Shown here: piece after piece, positions 30,172-44,110 of the stretch
How the letters are laid out: every line of letters starts with the position of its first letter
Numbering within the stretch: the first letter of the stretch is position 1
From: Entomobacter blattae
GTDB taxonomy: Bacteria; Pseudomonadota; Alphaproteobacteria; Acetobacterales; Acetobacteraceae
NCBI RefSeq assembly: GCF_014672835.1
Contig: NZ_CP060244.1
Span: 1,095,001 to 1,159,000 of the forward strand
Reading direction: 5' to 3'
Length of the DNA stretch: 64,000 nt
The notes under the pieces: generated by a model
Databases searched by the model: none
What the model saw: the letters and a program-made list of their open reading frames with translations, nothing else
Told to the model about the DNA's origin: nothing
Position numbers and translations under genes: made by a program

Positions 30172-31550
30172 GGCGTATCCTTCTTAGGGGTGCGGTAAAG
30201 CAGGCAGGCATCCCCATAGGAGTAAAAACGAAACCCCTGCTCTATGGCATAGGCATAGGCCTGCTGCATGGTTTGTACCCCAGAAAAGGCACAGACCAGC
30301 ATAAAAAGTGTGGAGCGGGGAAGGTGAAAGTTGGTGAGAAGAATATCAACCACACGAAACTGATAACCAGGTTTAATAAAAATACGAGTATCTGCAGCAA
30401 AGGGCTGGAGCTGGCCTTGCTCATCTACCGCACTTTCCAATAGGCGTAAGGTTGTGGTGCCTACCGCAACAATTCGACGGCCTTCATTGCGCGCAGCATT
30501 AAGATAGGCGGCTGTTTCGCTATCAAGCATGCCATTTTCGGCATGCATGATATGGTGGGTCAAGTCATCTCCGCGGATCGGCAAAAAGGTACCAGGGCCT
30601 ACATGGAGTGTTACGGCTTTGCAGATAATGCCTTTCTGCTCCAGCTTGTTCATTAATTCTGGGGTAAAATGAAGCCCAGCTGTGGGGGCGGCAATGGCGC
30701 CCTTATAGCGAGAGAACATGGTGTGATATTGGGCGTTGTCCTGCTCGGTGGGGCCGTTGGGGCGGGTAATATAAGGGGGCAGGGCCAGTTGGCCTACCGT
30801 GTTCAGGAAATCATCGAAACTGTCCCCTTTGGTGTCAAAATGGACAATTCCTGCCCCTCCTTGCTCAAGGTGGAGGATATGAACCGTGCCGGGATGGCCT
30901 GAAAAATGCAGGATATCGCCTACTTTTAGGCGCTTGGCTTTACGAAACAGCACATGCCAGCATTCTTCTGGCCATCCTTCCCCATTGGGGTGGGAGAGGA
31001 TTGGGCGCTCCTTGATGTTCTGTGCTGTGGGGTTTTCCTTATCTTGTGGGCTTTCTTTATCCTGAGGGATCAAGGGGGCACTCGCGGCCTTTGGGTTTTG
31101 GGTCTTGGTGCCGGAGGCTGAAGCAAAGGGTTCGGCGAGCTTTTGCCCTCCATGAGTTTGCCCATAAGTCTGCCCATAAGGCCGTTCGGGCAAGGGAGGC
31201 TGCCCCAAGGGAGACTGGCCAGAAGCATGATGGGAGGGGGGTTCTGGCTCGGGGGGGTAAAGGGGATGGGGAGGATCTGTCAGGCCTGCTGGTAAGGGTC
31301 GGTCAAGGGTAATACCAATGCGTGTGGTGTTTTTAAGGGCTTCCAGCTGGGCAGGGATAACCTTTGTGTTGTTGACCACCAGCACATCCCCCGCTTGGAG
31401 CTCTTCGGCCAGGGCGTTCATATGGGTTTGCCTGAAAGGGACATGGGGTTGGACACAGAGCAAGCGGGCACTATCACGCGGTGTGGCCGGATGCTGGGCT
31501 ACACAGCTTGCAGGAAGAGGAAAATCAAAATCAGAAATGGATAAAGGCAT
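30168..31550 (-). CDS. queA: S-adenosylmethionine:tRNA ribosyltransferase-isomerase with internal insertion, 460 aa
   Basis: Adds the epoxycyclopentane ring to 7-aminomethyl-7-deazaguanine in tRNA. It starts like the family ([34 protein letters not shown]) and ends with [30 protein letters not shown] and [16 protein letters not shown]. About 100 residues (~82-178; [16 protein letters not shown] and onward, Pro/Gln/Gly-rich) are inserted after the first beta segment and before the conserved [16 protein letters not shown]. coli QueA has 356 aa. First gene of queA-tgt-queG. Confidence 0.94.
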   Translation of the reverse strand: MPLSISDFDFPLPASCVAQHPATPRDSARLLCVQPHVPFRQTHMNALAEELQAGDVLVVNNTKVIPAQLEALKNTTRIGITLDRPLPAGLTDPPHPLYPPEPEPPSHHASGQSPLGQPPLPERPYGQTYGQTHGGQKLAEPFASASGTKTQNPKAASAPLIPQDKESPQDKENPTAQNIKERPILSHPNGEGWPEECWHVLFRKAKRLKVGDILHFSGHPGTVHILHLEQGGAGIVHFDTKGDSFDDFLNTVGQLALPPYITRPNGPTEQDNAQYHTMFSRYKGAIAAPTAGLHFTPELMNKLEQKGIICKAVTLHVGPGTFLPIRGDDLTHHIMHAENGMLDSETAAYLNAARNEGRRIVAVGTTTLRLLESAVDEQGQLQPFAADTRIFIKPGYQFRVVDILLTNFHLPRSTLFMLVCAFSGVQTMQQAYAYAIEQGFRFYSYGDACLLYRTPKKDTP

Positions 31551-32294
31551 AGAGAAAAAAGAAAATAAAAGCCTGGCAAAAGAAATAACAAATTATAAGA
31601 GAGACCCCTACTGATAAACTAAAGGGACCAAAAATGAAAATTATTTTAATAAAAAAAGGGCTTACTCGCGGGTTCTCGACACTATTAAACATTTTTGTGT
31701 CAATGACTAATCGTTTGTGTCAGTAAGATTTAAAAGAAATTCTTTATAAGGTGGTTTTATAGATAAAACGCTAAATTCCAGGCGGCAAGCTTTTTTTGGA
31801 AGAACAATCCTTAAAAATAGAAAGATAGCTTTTAGAAATTATTCACAGAGCGAAAGGGATCTGGAACGTTCGCAGTGGCTGAGAATCGGGGCTTACACTC
31901 GAAGAATGCGGTAATAGCGTGTTAATGGTGTAAGGGCCCCTAAAGGGTAATGTGGAGGGGTAGGCGCTCCAAAAAGGGGTCTTTACAAGGGACGCCAAAA
32001 GGGATGCCAAGGGAGAGGGGCAGGTTTTTATGAGATTAACATACCTTGGATTATCTTTGGATTATCCTTAGAAGAAGGCACCTTGATAGATGGCCCTTTT
32101 CAGGCTTTTTTTGCTCTTGGCTCAATGCGGTCCCGGTTCCTGAGTGAGGCATTTTGTGAGGATTTTGGCCCCTTATATTCTCTGTAATTTGTATTTTCCA
32201 TAAAATGGGTCTCTTTTATATCATGCCTATTCCCTTCAGTGGGTAAAACTAGCGGCCAGAACCTTTCGGTCAATGAGTAGCCAAATAGCCGAAC
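31551..32294. other. Gap without recognisable gene
   Basis: About 0.75 kb upstream of queA. It is AT-rich next to queA (31560-31840), where the operon promoter should lie, with a repeated TTTGTGTCA word near 31695 and 31714. No gene is seen. Confidence 0.45.
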
Positions 32295-32405
32295 TCATAA
32301 AGAGATCTCTTCAATAATCTCTCGCGTCTCTCTGACATGATGATCGATAAACATCTCGATGCCATGGTTCTTAAGGTGAGAGATCAGGTCACGGATTTCC
32401 CCTAG
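32295..32405 (-). pseudogene. Fragment of lptB (LPS export ATPase)
   Basis: Minus strand reads GEIRDLISHLKNHGIEMFID, continuing HHVRETREIIEEI and a stop. This is the D-loop/H-loop end of LptB (normally ITDHNVRETL; here one residue is missing). Walker motifs are absent. A scrap of an essential gene whose intact copy must be elsewhere. Confidence 0.82.
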
Positions 32406-32563
32406 AGCGAGAGTCTCTTGGCAAGAGAGGATTGATTTTTTTTAGGGGTGTTATCAGGCAGAAGGGGATGGGATGGTTTTTTGGTTTTTTCTCAAGGTGC
32501 AAATGGCCGATCATCAAGGATATTGGTGACCGCGAAAGGGTGGGTCATATAGGGGTTGCCCTT

Positions 32564-32770
32564 GTGTTCCCCGCACACGCGGGGATGAACCGTGGAAATT
32601 ACATCGTTTTTTACGTTATTAGAGGTGTTCCCCGCACACGCGGGGATGAACCGCCCTGCATCGCCCACCCCCATATTCTCCTGTAGTGTTCCTCGCACAC
32701 GCGGGGATGAACCGACCGTGACGGTAAGGTATTCCTGCGCCGGAACGTGTTCCCCGCACACGCGGGGAAA
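32564..32770 (+). CRISPR. Second small CRISPR array, 4 repeats, 3 spacers
   Basis: The same 29-bp repeat as the main array occurs at 32564, 32625, 32686 (one base changed, CCTCGC) and 32747 (3' end lost after GCGGGG), period 61, with 32-bp spacers. The upstream DNA does not resemble the leader of the first array, so it probably gains no new spacers. No cas genes are adjacent. Confidence 0.95.
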
Positions 32771-32867
32771 CTCATTGAGGTGATTGGTATATTTCTGCTG
32801 GGGGTATATTCTTTTAGAGAGGGTATGAGTAGCCGGGTTGAAAATTTATTGTTCTATCGGTAAGATA

Positions 32868-32956
32868 AGAGCCCCTGCTCACGCGGGGATGAACCTGAAT
32901 GGTGTATAGCAAGGTATATGACCAAAGGCTTTCCCCGCCTACGCGGGGATAAATGG
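32868..32956 (+). repeat. Two vestigial CRISPR repeats
   Basis: Sequences at 32868-32896 (3' half identical to the repeat, ACGCGGGGATGAACC) and 32928-32956 (CCCCGC and ACGCGGGGAT kept) match 21 and 22 of 29 positions. They are 60 bp apart and lie 121 bp (two periods) beyond the last repeat of the second array. A third candidate at 33050 is in phase too (17 of 29). This is a former longer array in decay. Confidence 0.75.
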
Positions 32957-33268
32957 CTTGGAATATAGCCAAGCAAAAAGGTATAGTTTGGTATTCTTCA
33001 CCCTTGGAGGATTACAGCCTCTGGTAAAGTGGGTATACCGGCCGTGAAAGCATCCCCCATAGGAGGGGGGATGAGCTAGGCTTCAGCCGTTTCTTACACC
33101 CTTTGTCCATGGATTTCCCGCTTTGTATTGTTGGTTTTTGCAGGGGGGAGGGAGTAAGAGTTCCTCTTTGTTGGGGGTCTCTCGTGAGAAGGGGGTATGG
33201 GGTGGGCTGTTCTGAGATGGTGGAGCAAGAGCAAGAGAAAGCCAGCCCAACATTCTTGATTCTTGGGG

Positions 33269-34468
33269 TTATTTTTCTTCTAAAGGGGTAGGGTGCTCTG
33301 CAAGGGTGGTTGAAGCTTGTTGGGGAGGCAGGGGGTGAAGGTGATGAAGTGGAATTTCAGGGGGAATAAGGTAAGGGGCGTAACCTCGATGGCCAAAGTT
33401 GGTAATACGGGCTTCGCGAATTTTCAGAATACCAAAAGAGCTTGCTTTAAGCAGTAACGGTACCAGGGCTGCCCCAATGAAAGGGCCAATGACATAAATC
33501 CAGAACTGATACCATTGGGCAGAAGCCAAGGCTGGGCCAAAGCTGCGGGCAAGGTTGGTGCTATCGCCAGAGAACCAGGCTTCAAAAGGGTTGATCATGA
33601 AATACAGTGGTCCTACCAACCATGGGGTAAGCTTTTGGTAAAAGCTATTGGTTCGCGAGCCAAAGTAAAAGATCATGATGATCAAGCATGCCGTAGCGCA
33701 GATTTCTCCCAAAAGGGGAATGCCAATAGGAAAATGAGGGTTAGGAATGGTAGCACTATAATGCAGAGAGGAAGCCCACAACCCCCATAAGGGCCATAAC
33801 ATCCCTAGGAAAACAACCAGGAAGGTGGCAAACGTGGCCCCCGTGATCTGGGCGGCCATATACCCCAGCATGTCGCGCCAGACCAATTTACTGGAGATCA
33901 TAAAGGCCAGGCTGACAGAGGGGTTAAGGTGTCCACCACTGACCCGGCCAAAAGGGGAAATTGCTCCCAAGGTACCCCCAAAACCAAACAGCAACCCCTC
34001 AAGGGCCACTTGAAGGGTGGGTGTTTGTGAGAGAAAATGGCTGATGGGGCTATAAGGGGAGCCAATAATCACGTTGCTGCAAATGCCAAAAAGCATAAGA
34101 ATGGTTGTCGCAGCAAACTCGCAGGCATAAAGGCGGGGGTGATAGGGGCGGTCTGATCTGGGCTCGCCTGCCAGGGGGCGGTCGTTAATATAAGGGTATA
34201 AAAAGCGATCGGCCCAGCGATAGCGAGAATGAGAACCCTTTTTAAGGCTTGCAGATGGTGGGTTTTCGGGGAGGCCTGACGAGGGCTCGCTTTTGGCAGG
34301 GGTCTTGAAAGGGGCCTTGGGAGGGGTTGTGGAGGAAGGGACTGAAAAAGGGTCTGGGTTGTTTTTTGAGGGTGTCATCATATGCGGATATGGAAAATGC
34401 GGGTATGGAAAAGAGATGAGTAAGAAATGTAAAAGGTTGAAATAACCCTCTCGCGTAGGATGATGCAA
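33269..34468 (-). CDS. MIP-family channel (aquaporin/glycerol-facilitator-like), 399 aa
   Basis: Inner-membrane channel with six helices between residues ~105 and 345. The two pore half-helices carry altered NPA boxes: GGHLNPSVSLAF (NPS, near residue 180) and GDSTNLARSFGPAL (NLA, near 306), the latter with the conserved Arg of the selectivity filter (NLAR). Changes in NPA suggest unusual selectivity. The N-terminal ~80 residues are Pro/Ser/Lys-rich (TTPPKAPFKTPAKSEPSSGL), longer than in relatives, and the C-terminal ~50 are His/Pro-rich. Single gene. Confidence 0.85.
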   Translation of the reverse strand: MHHPTREGYFNLLHFLLISFPYPHFPYPHMMTPSKNNPDPFSVPSSTTPPKAPFKTPAKSEPSSGLPENPPSASLKKGSHSRYRWADRFLYPYINDRPLAGEPRSDRPYHPRLYACEFAATTILMLFGICSNVIIGSPYSPISHFLSQTPTLQVALEGLLFGFGGTLGAISPFGRVSGGHLNPSVSLAFMISSKLVWRDMLGYMAAQITGATFATFLVVFLGMLWPLWGLWASSLHYSATIPNPHFPIGIPLLGEICATACLIIMIFYFGSRTNSFYQKLTPWLVGPLYFMINPFEAWFSGDSTNLARSFGPALASAQWYQFWIYVIGPFIGAALVPLLLKASSFGILKIREARITNFGHRGYAPYLIPPEIPLHHLHPLPPQQASTTLAEHPTPLEEK

Positions 34469-34613
34469 GCCGCGTGATGATACAAAGTTTCGTCAGCAGG
34501 GTAGAGAGGGAAGGGTCGTTGGCCCAGGTTTATGGCCCGGGCTTTTTTTTAAGAGCTCCTTTGATAAGCCCTGGTTCTGGGCTTTGTGAGGGGAATCTTT
34601 AAAAAAGGGAAAT

Positions 34614-35030
34614 CTAGTTTTGGTAAGTGGCAATTTCAATAAGGTTGCCATCGGGGTCGTGGCAGTAAAGCGAGGTGATAGGCCCAAGAGCCCCTATACG
34701 GGCTACGGGCCCTTCAACAAGGCTCACCCCACATTTTTGCAGATGTTGGGCTGTAAATTCTGCCTTTACGGCTGTAACAAAGCTGAGATCCTGAGTGCCG
34801 GGTAGGGCATCTTCAGCGCTTTTCCATTCATTATTGCCATAAGCGCGCAGGTTAATTTTTTGGCCACCAAATAAAAGGGCTGTCCTGTTATGGCGGCCAT
34901 ATTCTATCCGCTCCATGCCTAGTACTCTTTGATACCATGACGCTGAGATTTCAATATCCCGAACAGTGATGACGATATGGTCCAGTCTGTCAACAGTAAA
35001 GCGCATAATGGGTATAAACCTGTCACTCAT
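34614..35030 (-). CDS. VOC-family (glyoxalase-like) protein, 138 aa
   Basis: A single vicinal-oxygen-chelate module pair: RLDHIVITVRDIEISASWYQ, RVLGMERIEYG and the C-terminal SLYCHDPDGNLIEIATY, where His and Glu are metal ligands. It resembles fosfomycin-resistance/glyoxalase-like proteins, but the substrate cannot be named. The start could also be the internal ATG at 35006, eight codons later, which sits immediately before the VOC fold. Not coupled to neighbours. Confidence 0.88.
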   Translation of the reverse strand: MSDRFIPIMRFTVDRLDHIVITVRDIEISASWYQRVLGMERIEYGRHNRTALLFGGQKINLRAYGNNEWKSAEDALPGTQDLSFVTAVKAEFTAQHLQKCGVSLVEGPVARIGALGPITSLYCHDPDGNLIEIATYQN

Positions 35031-35110
35031 GAATAGGGTTGGCGGTCATGGCGATTCTGCCTTGGGTACAAGGCCCGAAAATAAGACAGAAACCAAAGAA
35101 TAAGTAAAGA

Positions 35111-39078
<3,968 letters not shown>

Positions 39079-39774
39079 CTATTCTGAGGGGTCCTGGGGC
39101 TCAGTTGGCACGGGTTTGGGCGTGTTATCCTTTTTTCGGAAAGCGCTCAGGCTGATAATTTCTGCCTCCTTCTGGGGGAGGGGATCCTCCTGGGGGGTGG
39201 CATTATAAGGTTCATGAAAATGGGATTGGGAGGTTTCTCCCATATCGGCAATATTTTCCACTTTCATGACCTGCCTTGGGTTGGCCTTTGTGGGGTGTAA
39301 AGGGTGAGGGCCTTCCAGGGTATCGCCACTTTCAGGGTCGTTTTCGCCAGCATTTTCTGGATCCAGGTCTTCAAGGTCAGAAGGGTGGGTAAAGCGCATG
39401 GCCAATTCTGCATGGGGGTCAGAAAAACCAACCAGGGCATTAAAGGGAATCATTAACGTGCTGCCAACGCCGCCAAATGAAAGCCCTACCGAAAAGAGCT
39501 GGGCTTTACGATCTACCTTCAAGTCCCAGAATTGATGCTGAAGCACAATGGTCATTTCCTGGGGATATTGGCTTTTAAGCCGCTGGGGAATTTTAACACC
39601 GGGCATATCAGTACGAAAGCTGATGAAAAAATGATGCCGACCCGGCAGCCCATACTGGGCGACATATTCTAGCGTTTGGATAACCAGATAACGATGGGCG
39701 TTTTCAATCCATATTTCGTAAGGCAGATGGGAGAATGGGGGGATGGTTGGATCGTTGCCGTTATCATCTGTCAT
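39079..39774 (-). CDS. sspB: SspB-type ClpXP adaptor, 231 aa
   Basis: Adaptor that hands ssrA-tagged proteins from stalled ribosomes to ClpXP. The conserved substrate-binding domain is residues ~15-140: LPYEIWIENAHRYLVIQTLE, HHFFISFRTDMPGVKIPQRL, EMTIVLQHQFWDLKV, FSVGLSFGGVGSTLMIPFNA. A Glu/Asp/Pro-rich linker follows, ending in a short tail (SLSAFRKKDNTPKPVP) in the position of the ClpX-binding peptide. The alphaproteobacterial form is slightly longer than that of E. coli. The tmRNA gene that encodes its tag lies 2.2 kb away. Confidence 0.93.
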   Translation of the reverse strand: MTDDNGNDPTIPPFSHLPYEIWIENAHRYLVIQTLEYVAQYGLPGRHHFFISFRTDMPGVKIPQRLKSQYPQEMTIVLQHQFWDLKVDRKAQLFSVGLSFGGVGSTLMIPFNALVGFSDPHAELAMRFTHPSDLEDLDPENAGENDPESGDTLEGPHPLHPTKANPRQVMKVENIADMGETSQSHFHEPYNATPQEDPLPQKEAEIISLSAFRKKDNTPKPVPTEPQDPSE

Positions 39775-41142
39775 CGGGTATTCCTACACGTTGTCGTCGG
39801 GGCTTGCTCTTGCTATGGCCTCTTGGTGGCCTAAAGACAAGGCCCATTACCAGCTAGCTCTCAGCAAGATGGTTAAAGTTCAGCAAGGTGGTTCAAAGTA
39901 TAGAGACAAAATTAGCATCTAAAAAAAAATTAACAATCAGAAAAGAAAGCGCGCCCCACTCACAAGAGTTTAGTCTTAAAGGGATGTTGCATGAAAGACA
40001 TGATCAATCGAGAATTATCCACCCCTTATAAGCGGTGCATGATAAAAAACACAAGGGCTGCTTCTGCCTTTCAAAGGGGCTTTTTTACATTGTTTGGGGC
40101 TTTCCCCATCCAGCTGGCAGCGCTTCTGCGTAAAAGCTCGTATGTTAAAAGAGGTAGGGGAAAGGAAAGGCTTTCTTTAAAATTCTCCCAGGTACAAAAT
40201 TCTCCAGGTTTAAAATTTTTCCGGATTCAAAAATTTTCCGGGCTCAAAGCTTTTCTAGGCTCAAATTTTTCTGAGTTCAAAACGCTCTTCAAGGGAGGAA
40301 TTCTTTTGAGAAGCATCTCTCGTTCTTTATTTTCCTTACACAAGGTTTTTCTTACACAAGACAATTTCTCCCTCCAAACATCGCTTTCTCCAAACACTGC
40401 TTTCTGGCCAGAAGTGCTGCTCTTGAAAGATCGTCCCTGTCCTTAAGGTTGCTCTTAAGAAGGTCAGACAAGCCCCGTTTCCTTCCAAGTGGTGCTGATA
40501 AAACCTCACAGGAATCGCCAAAATAAAAATTATCTCAATTCCAACGCTAGAATTTGAGGAGGCGGCACTTCCTTCTATTGTTCACGAAATTGTAGCCCCC
40601 GAACAGCAACCCGCTGGTTTGCATAATAAAATGAAGGAATAGACTCCTTATGCACGACTACAGCGGAGAGCACCTCGGCAAAAAGAAAGGCCTCATCAAC
40701 TGCCAAAAAAATTATTTCGATAAAAATCGCTTTGGTAAAAATTACCCTCTCTCAATAAAAATGATCCTGTCTAAAACTGTGCTGGCTAAAATAGCCCCAG
40801 GCTCGGCTCTGAAGAAAGAGAGCCCCCAAAAATTCCCCAGAGAAAAGCCACAAGAAAAGCCTTAAGGAAATCTCCAAGGAAAACAATAGGAAAAACAACA
40901 AGGAAAATACCAAGGCCTCTCCCCAGGGAAATTAATAAGGAAAATGATGATGGAAATTATGAGAGAAATCACGAGGAAAAAGAAAGGCTCTTTGCCAAAA
41001 TTGCCCAGCGCTTATTTAATAATGGGTTTTGAAGAAGCACTCTGACCCTATAATTTTTCGCATGAGGTTATGGCTGCCCTTCCTATTCTTGTAAAGCCGA
41101 GCGTGCTAAAAGAAAAAGAGGAAACATGCTGGGAAGCAGCCT
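39775..41142. other. 1.4-kb gap with degenerate repeats and unidentified scraps
   Basis: At 40180-40300 a ~22-bp unit (AAAATTTTTCCGGnnTCA) recurs about five times, and at 40850-40990 AAGGAAA words recur. A frame at about 40522-40645 (IISIPTLEFEEAALPSIVHE, VAPEQQPAG) looks like a gene scrap of unknown source. The open frame 39991-40446 is built on the repeats and is not considered a gene. Confidence 0.5.
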
Positions 41143-41770
41143 ATGATCAGCCCTGAGTGTTTGGCCTGTAAGGCATGTGCAAGCCAATGCTCGGTTAAAC
41201 GGCTGTCCTCTAGCGGGGGCAGCCCTAGTAATAACCAGCTTCCCTTTTATAGGGTTACCCTTCATATTGATCACTATAGCCTGCATGGGGTGCCGGAGTT
41301 TTTCCATCCCCAGCCTGGTATGCCTGTAACAGCTGATATCAAGGTTGGGAAACGGACGATTGTTCAATACTTCCTTAACACTGTTGTTCCTGCTGCGACA
41401 GTAAGGAATGTGGGAACCCTGATCATCGCCTTGCCGATCTGCCGTGCGAGAATAGATGCGCTAGCCTTGGCCTGCTTAATGGAAAGCTGGTATTCCTCGT
41501 GAGAAATACGCTAAAGCCCATTTCTCGGGGCTCTATTATACACGATACGTAAGGCCATTAAGGGATTATTTGGTGGCAGGGGTAGAGTATTATGCCCCTC
41601 TTATGGCCCCCCCGGTATGGAAAAATATTTCATTGGGTCAGGCACCAAAAGCGCAGGAGCGGACGCATAGAAAAATATTTTCGTATGGCGGATCTACCAA
41701 GCCTTTCTCAGCCCACCTTAGCAAAAAATTGATAGAAGACCTGCCTCAAGATTATAAAACAGAGCTATAA
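41143..41770 (+). pseudogene. Remnant of an Fe-S/FAD oxidoreductase (YdiJ type) interrupted by an hlyD fragment
   Basis: The left part reads SPECLACKACASQCSVK, a 4Fe-4S ligand motif of D-lactate-dehydrogenase/YdiJ-like oxidoreductases. The right part, from about 41490, reads KYAKAHFSGLYYTRYVRPLR and DYLVAGVEYYAPLMAPPVW, which in that family follows within a few residues of the cysteine motif. About 290 bp, including a copy of the hlyD 3' end, separate the halves. The upstream part of the gene is missing. Confidence 0.65.
41207..41439 (+). pseudogene. Copy of the 3' end of the hlyD-type gene
   Basis: Matches bases 549-780 of this window with about ten substitutions and one extra base. It includes the stop-codon region and ~20 bp downstream of the source gene. 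The copy lies inside the oxidoreductase remnant. Confidence 0.95.
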
Positions 41771-41885
41771 ACAGAGCTATAAACAGAGCTATAAACAGGG
41801 CTATAAAACCAAGGGTTATAGACCTCATGATGTAAAACCAAAGCTATAAAACCAAGGTATAAAACTGGGGCTATAAGCAGAGAGA
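41755..41885. repeat. Degenerate 15-bp tandem repeats
   Basis: The unit AACAGAGCTATAA appears about four times nearly perfectly, then as degenerate ACCAAGGTATAAAA versions, to about 41885. Confidence 0.8.
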
Positions 41886-41984
41886 GCATAATTTGGCTCT
41901 CACTCTGTGGGGGAAGGCAAAGGCTTTCCCAATCAGATTTTTTGGTCAAGTTTTTTGGTCAGATTTTTTTTGGGAATTTTTCAG

Positions 41985-42300
41985 TAGGGGGCTTCTGTTG
42001 CCCGGTGCCCCCCAAACCGCGCTTATTGCTTATGCAGCAACAGCGAGTGCCTCTGAATTATCGTTGGCATCTGTAAAAATAGCCCGATGACGGTGGTACA
42101 ATACCGAGCGAAAAGTAAATCTTTACTACGCGTGTCGAGCCTGTTTCGCCCCCAAAGACCTGCTCTTTAACGAGATGAATCTTTACCGTGAAGAGCAAGA
42201 GTAACACAATGGTGGAGGCGCCGGGCACTGCCCCCGGGTCCACTACGCTTATTCCAAATACCGTTTATCGCCATAGCGGAATCACCCGCAGGTTTATATG
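41985..42300 (-). ncRNA. ssrA: Permuted two-piece tmRNA
   Basis: On the minus strand the acceptor piece comes first (about 42300-42210), with T-arm CCGGG GGCAGTG CCCGG and end CGCCTCCACCA. After a ~55-nt intervening segment follows the coding piece (from 42153), beginning GGGGGCGAAACAGGCTCGAC. GGGGGCG pairs with CGCCTCC to form the acceptor stem. The tag frame at 42068-42030 encodes ANDNSEALAVAA and a stop. This order is the alphaproteobacterial permuted form. The product rescues stalled ribosomes; SspB is encoded nearby. Outer ends are approximate. Confidence 0.92.
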
Positions 42301-42559
42301 TAGTCTTTTTCCTGGTATAGGAAAAGGGGGAAGGCGAAAAAATTGCATGGAAAAGGGCTTTTCCTTTATGCTGACTCATTGATGCTGGTGGTATCCCTCT
42401 TTGGAAATTCCTTTTTTGAGGGAACAGGTTTGTTGTTTAAGGGCTACTTCTGTTAGAGAGGCAGGAGAATTCTCAGTATTGATTTTATCTGGAAGGATTG
42501 TCATCCAGATTGGTGATAAGGAAGCTGATGATCAGCAAAGATTTTAAAAAAAGGCCATC

Positions 42560-42628
42560 ATGATTAGCCGTCATTATTATACGCGCTTTACCGCAGAACA
42601 GCGGGCAGAAGCGTGCACTTTGTCTTAG
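42560..42628 (+). pseudogene. Partial copy of the thyX 5' end
   Basis: A 22-codon frame (RFTAEQRAEACTLS then stop) lies just before thyX. Its CGCGCTTTACCGCAGAACA closely matches TGCGCTTTACCTCAGAACA at the true thyX start (42648). It seems to be a local duplication of the first ~30 bp. It might also act as a short upstream reading frame. Confidence 0.5.
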
Positions 42629-42646
42629 AGAATAGTGGGAAGAAAT

Positions 42647-43567
42647 ATGCGCTTTACCTCAGAACAACAAGAAGAAATCCAACAGCAAGGGCAAGCCACT
42701 GCCCAAACCCGGCGAAGCACCGTGCCCGCCCTCGAGGAGATACTCTACCACCCCTATCCTGTGCTGGATCATGGGTTTATCCGGGTGGTGGATTATATGG
42801 GTGGCGATGATGCCGTTGTACAGGCTGCGCGTGTTTCCTATGGCAAGGGCACACGCAAGATCTCGGAAGATACTGGCCTGATCCGCTATTTAATGCGCCA
42901 CTGGCACACTACTCCCTTCGAGATGTGCGAAATTAAGATGCATATCAAACTGCCTATTTTTATTGCTCGGCAGTGGATCCGCCATCGGACCGCCAATGTT
43001 AACGAATATTCTGGCCGTTATTCCATTATGGATAAAGAGTTTTATATTCCCCAGCCCGAGCACCTGGCGGCACAAAGCCACCAGAATCGTCAGGGCCGGG
43101 GCGCAGTGCTGGATGAGTCGGCTGCAGCAGAGGTGCTGGCCTTGTTAAAAGATGATGCTGCTCGCTGCCATCACCATTATGAGCTGATGCTGCAGGATGA
43201 AGAGAACGGCCATGGTTATGGGCTTGCGCGTGAGCTGGCCCGCATGAACCTTACTCTCAACACCTATACTCAATGGTATTGGAAGACGGACTTGCACAAT
43301 TTTCTGCATTTTCTGCATTTGCGGATGGATAGCCATGCCCAGTTTGAAATTCAGGCTTATGCCCAGGTCATGTTTGATATTCTGGAAAAATGGGTGCCCG
43401 TTACTGCAATGGCCTTTAAGGATTACCGACTAGGGGCCTATACGTTCTCCGCAGGTATGCTCAAGGTGCTCAAAGCCATGCTGGCAGGGCAGAAAATTGA
43501 GCAGGAAAGCTCAAACCTTAGCAAGCGCGAGTGGCGTGAATTAATGGATGTGCTTGAAGCCAATTAA
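42647..43567 (+). CDS. thyX: Flavin-dependent thymidylate synthase ThyX, 306 aa
   Basis: Makes dTMP from dUMP with FAD and methylene-tetrahydrofolate. The signature [14 protein letters not shown] is complete, preceded by [12 protein letters not shown], with [16 protein letters not shown] and the [14 protein letters not shown] end. The ATG at 42647 is preferred over the GTG at 42635 because GGGAAGAA lies just before it and the homologous N-terminus ([10 protein letters not shown]) begins there. The protein has no low-complexity insertion. Confidence 0.96.
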   Translation: MRFTSEQQEEIQQQGQATAQTRRSTVPALEEILYHPYPVLDHGFIRVVDYMGGDDAVVQAARVSYGKGTRKISEDTGLIRYLMRHWHTTPFEMCEIKMHIKLPIFIARQWIRHRTANVNEYSGRYSIMDKEFYIPQPEHLAAQSHQNRQGRGAVLDESAAAEVLALLKDDAARCHHHYELMLQDEENGHGYGLARELARMNLTLNTYTQWYWKTDLHNFLHFLHLRMDSHAQFEIQAYAQVMFDILEKWVPVTAMAFKDYRLGAYTFSAGMLKVLKAMLAGQKIEQESSNLSKREWRELMDVLEAN

Positions 43568-43987
43568 GAGAAGCCAACTAAGAGGAGATTTTTCCGTTAA
43601 GGAAAGATCAGAAAAGGAAATATTAAGAAAAGATAAGAAAAGATAAGAATAGGATTTTATAGGCTTTTGCAGCACAGCCTACCCAGGGCTGTTCTCGTAA
43701 GGGCTCTCTTTATGGCTTGGTCTATCTTATAGATCTTGTGCCCTATTGATGGCCAAAAGGCGGTTTTCTCCAGCGTTTCATTTTCCATGCGTTTAAGGGG
43801 TATGTTGGCCTGAATAATCGCTCTTGCAGCCCAGGAGCGCATGGCCCAGGAGCGTATGGCCTTGGGGAGTCCCCGCCAGGCTTACAATAGGGTGGGGTCG
43901 ATAGGTGGGATGGTCAATAGGCGGGGTACAGAAATGAAATCAAAAAGCGTGGTCTAAAAAAAGAATATCATCTTGAAACCCGAGACG
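43568..43987. other. Gap without recognisable gene
   Basis: About 420 bp, with AGAAAAGATAAGA repeats at 43615-43650. No gene recognised. Confidence 0.4.
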
Positions 43988-44110
43988 ATGTTCTTCTTTG
44001 CAATTACGGCAGCTAAAGGAGAGCCGGTGGAGGCCATAGAATACGCTTTGCTTTTAACGCTGCTTTCCCTGTTTCTGGGATCGGTGCTGATCTGGTCTAT
44101 GCCCCAATAG
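43988..44110 (+). CDS. Possible small membrane peptide, 40 aa
   Basis: A short frame reads MFFFAITAAKGEPVEAIEYA followed by LLLTLLSLFLGSVLIW. A single membrane helix preceded by an EY pair recalls Flp-type pilins (G....EY cleavage region), but the leader is short and no tad genes are near. No clear ribosome site. It may equally be a scrap or chance frame. Confidence 0.25.
   Translation: MFFFAITAAKGEPVEAIEYALLLTLLSLFLGSVLIWSMPQ

Noticed and set aside
39991-40446. 151-aa plus-strand open frame
   Set aside because: Composition follows the ~22-bp degenerate repeats, the ribosome site is weak, and no family is recognisable.
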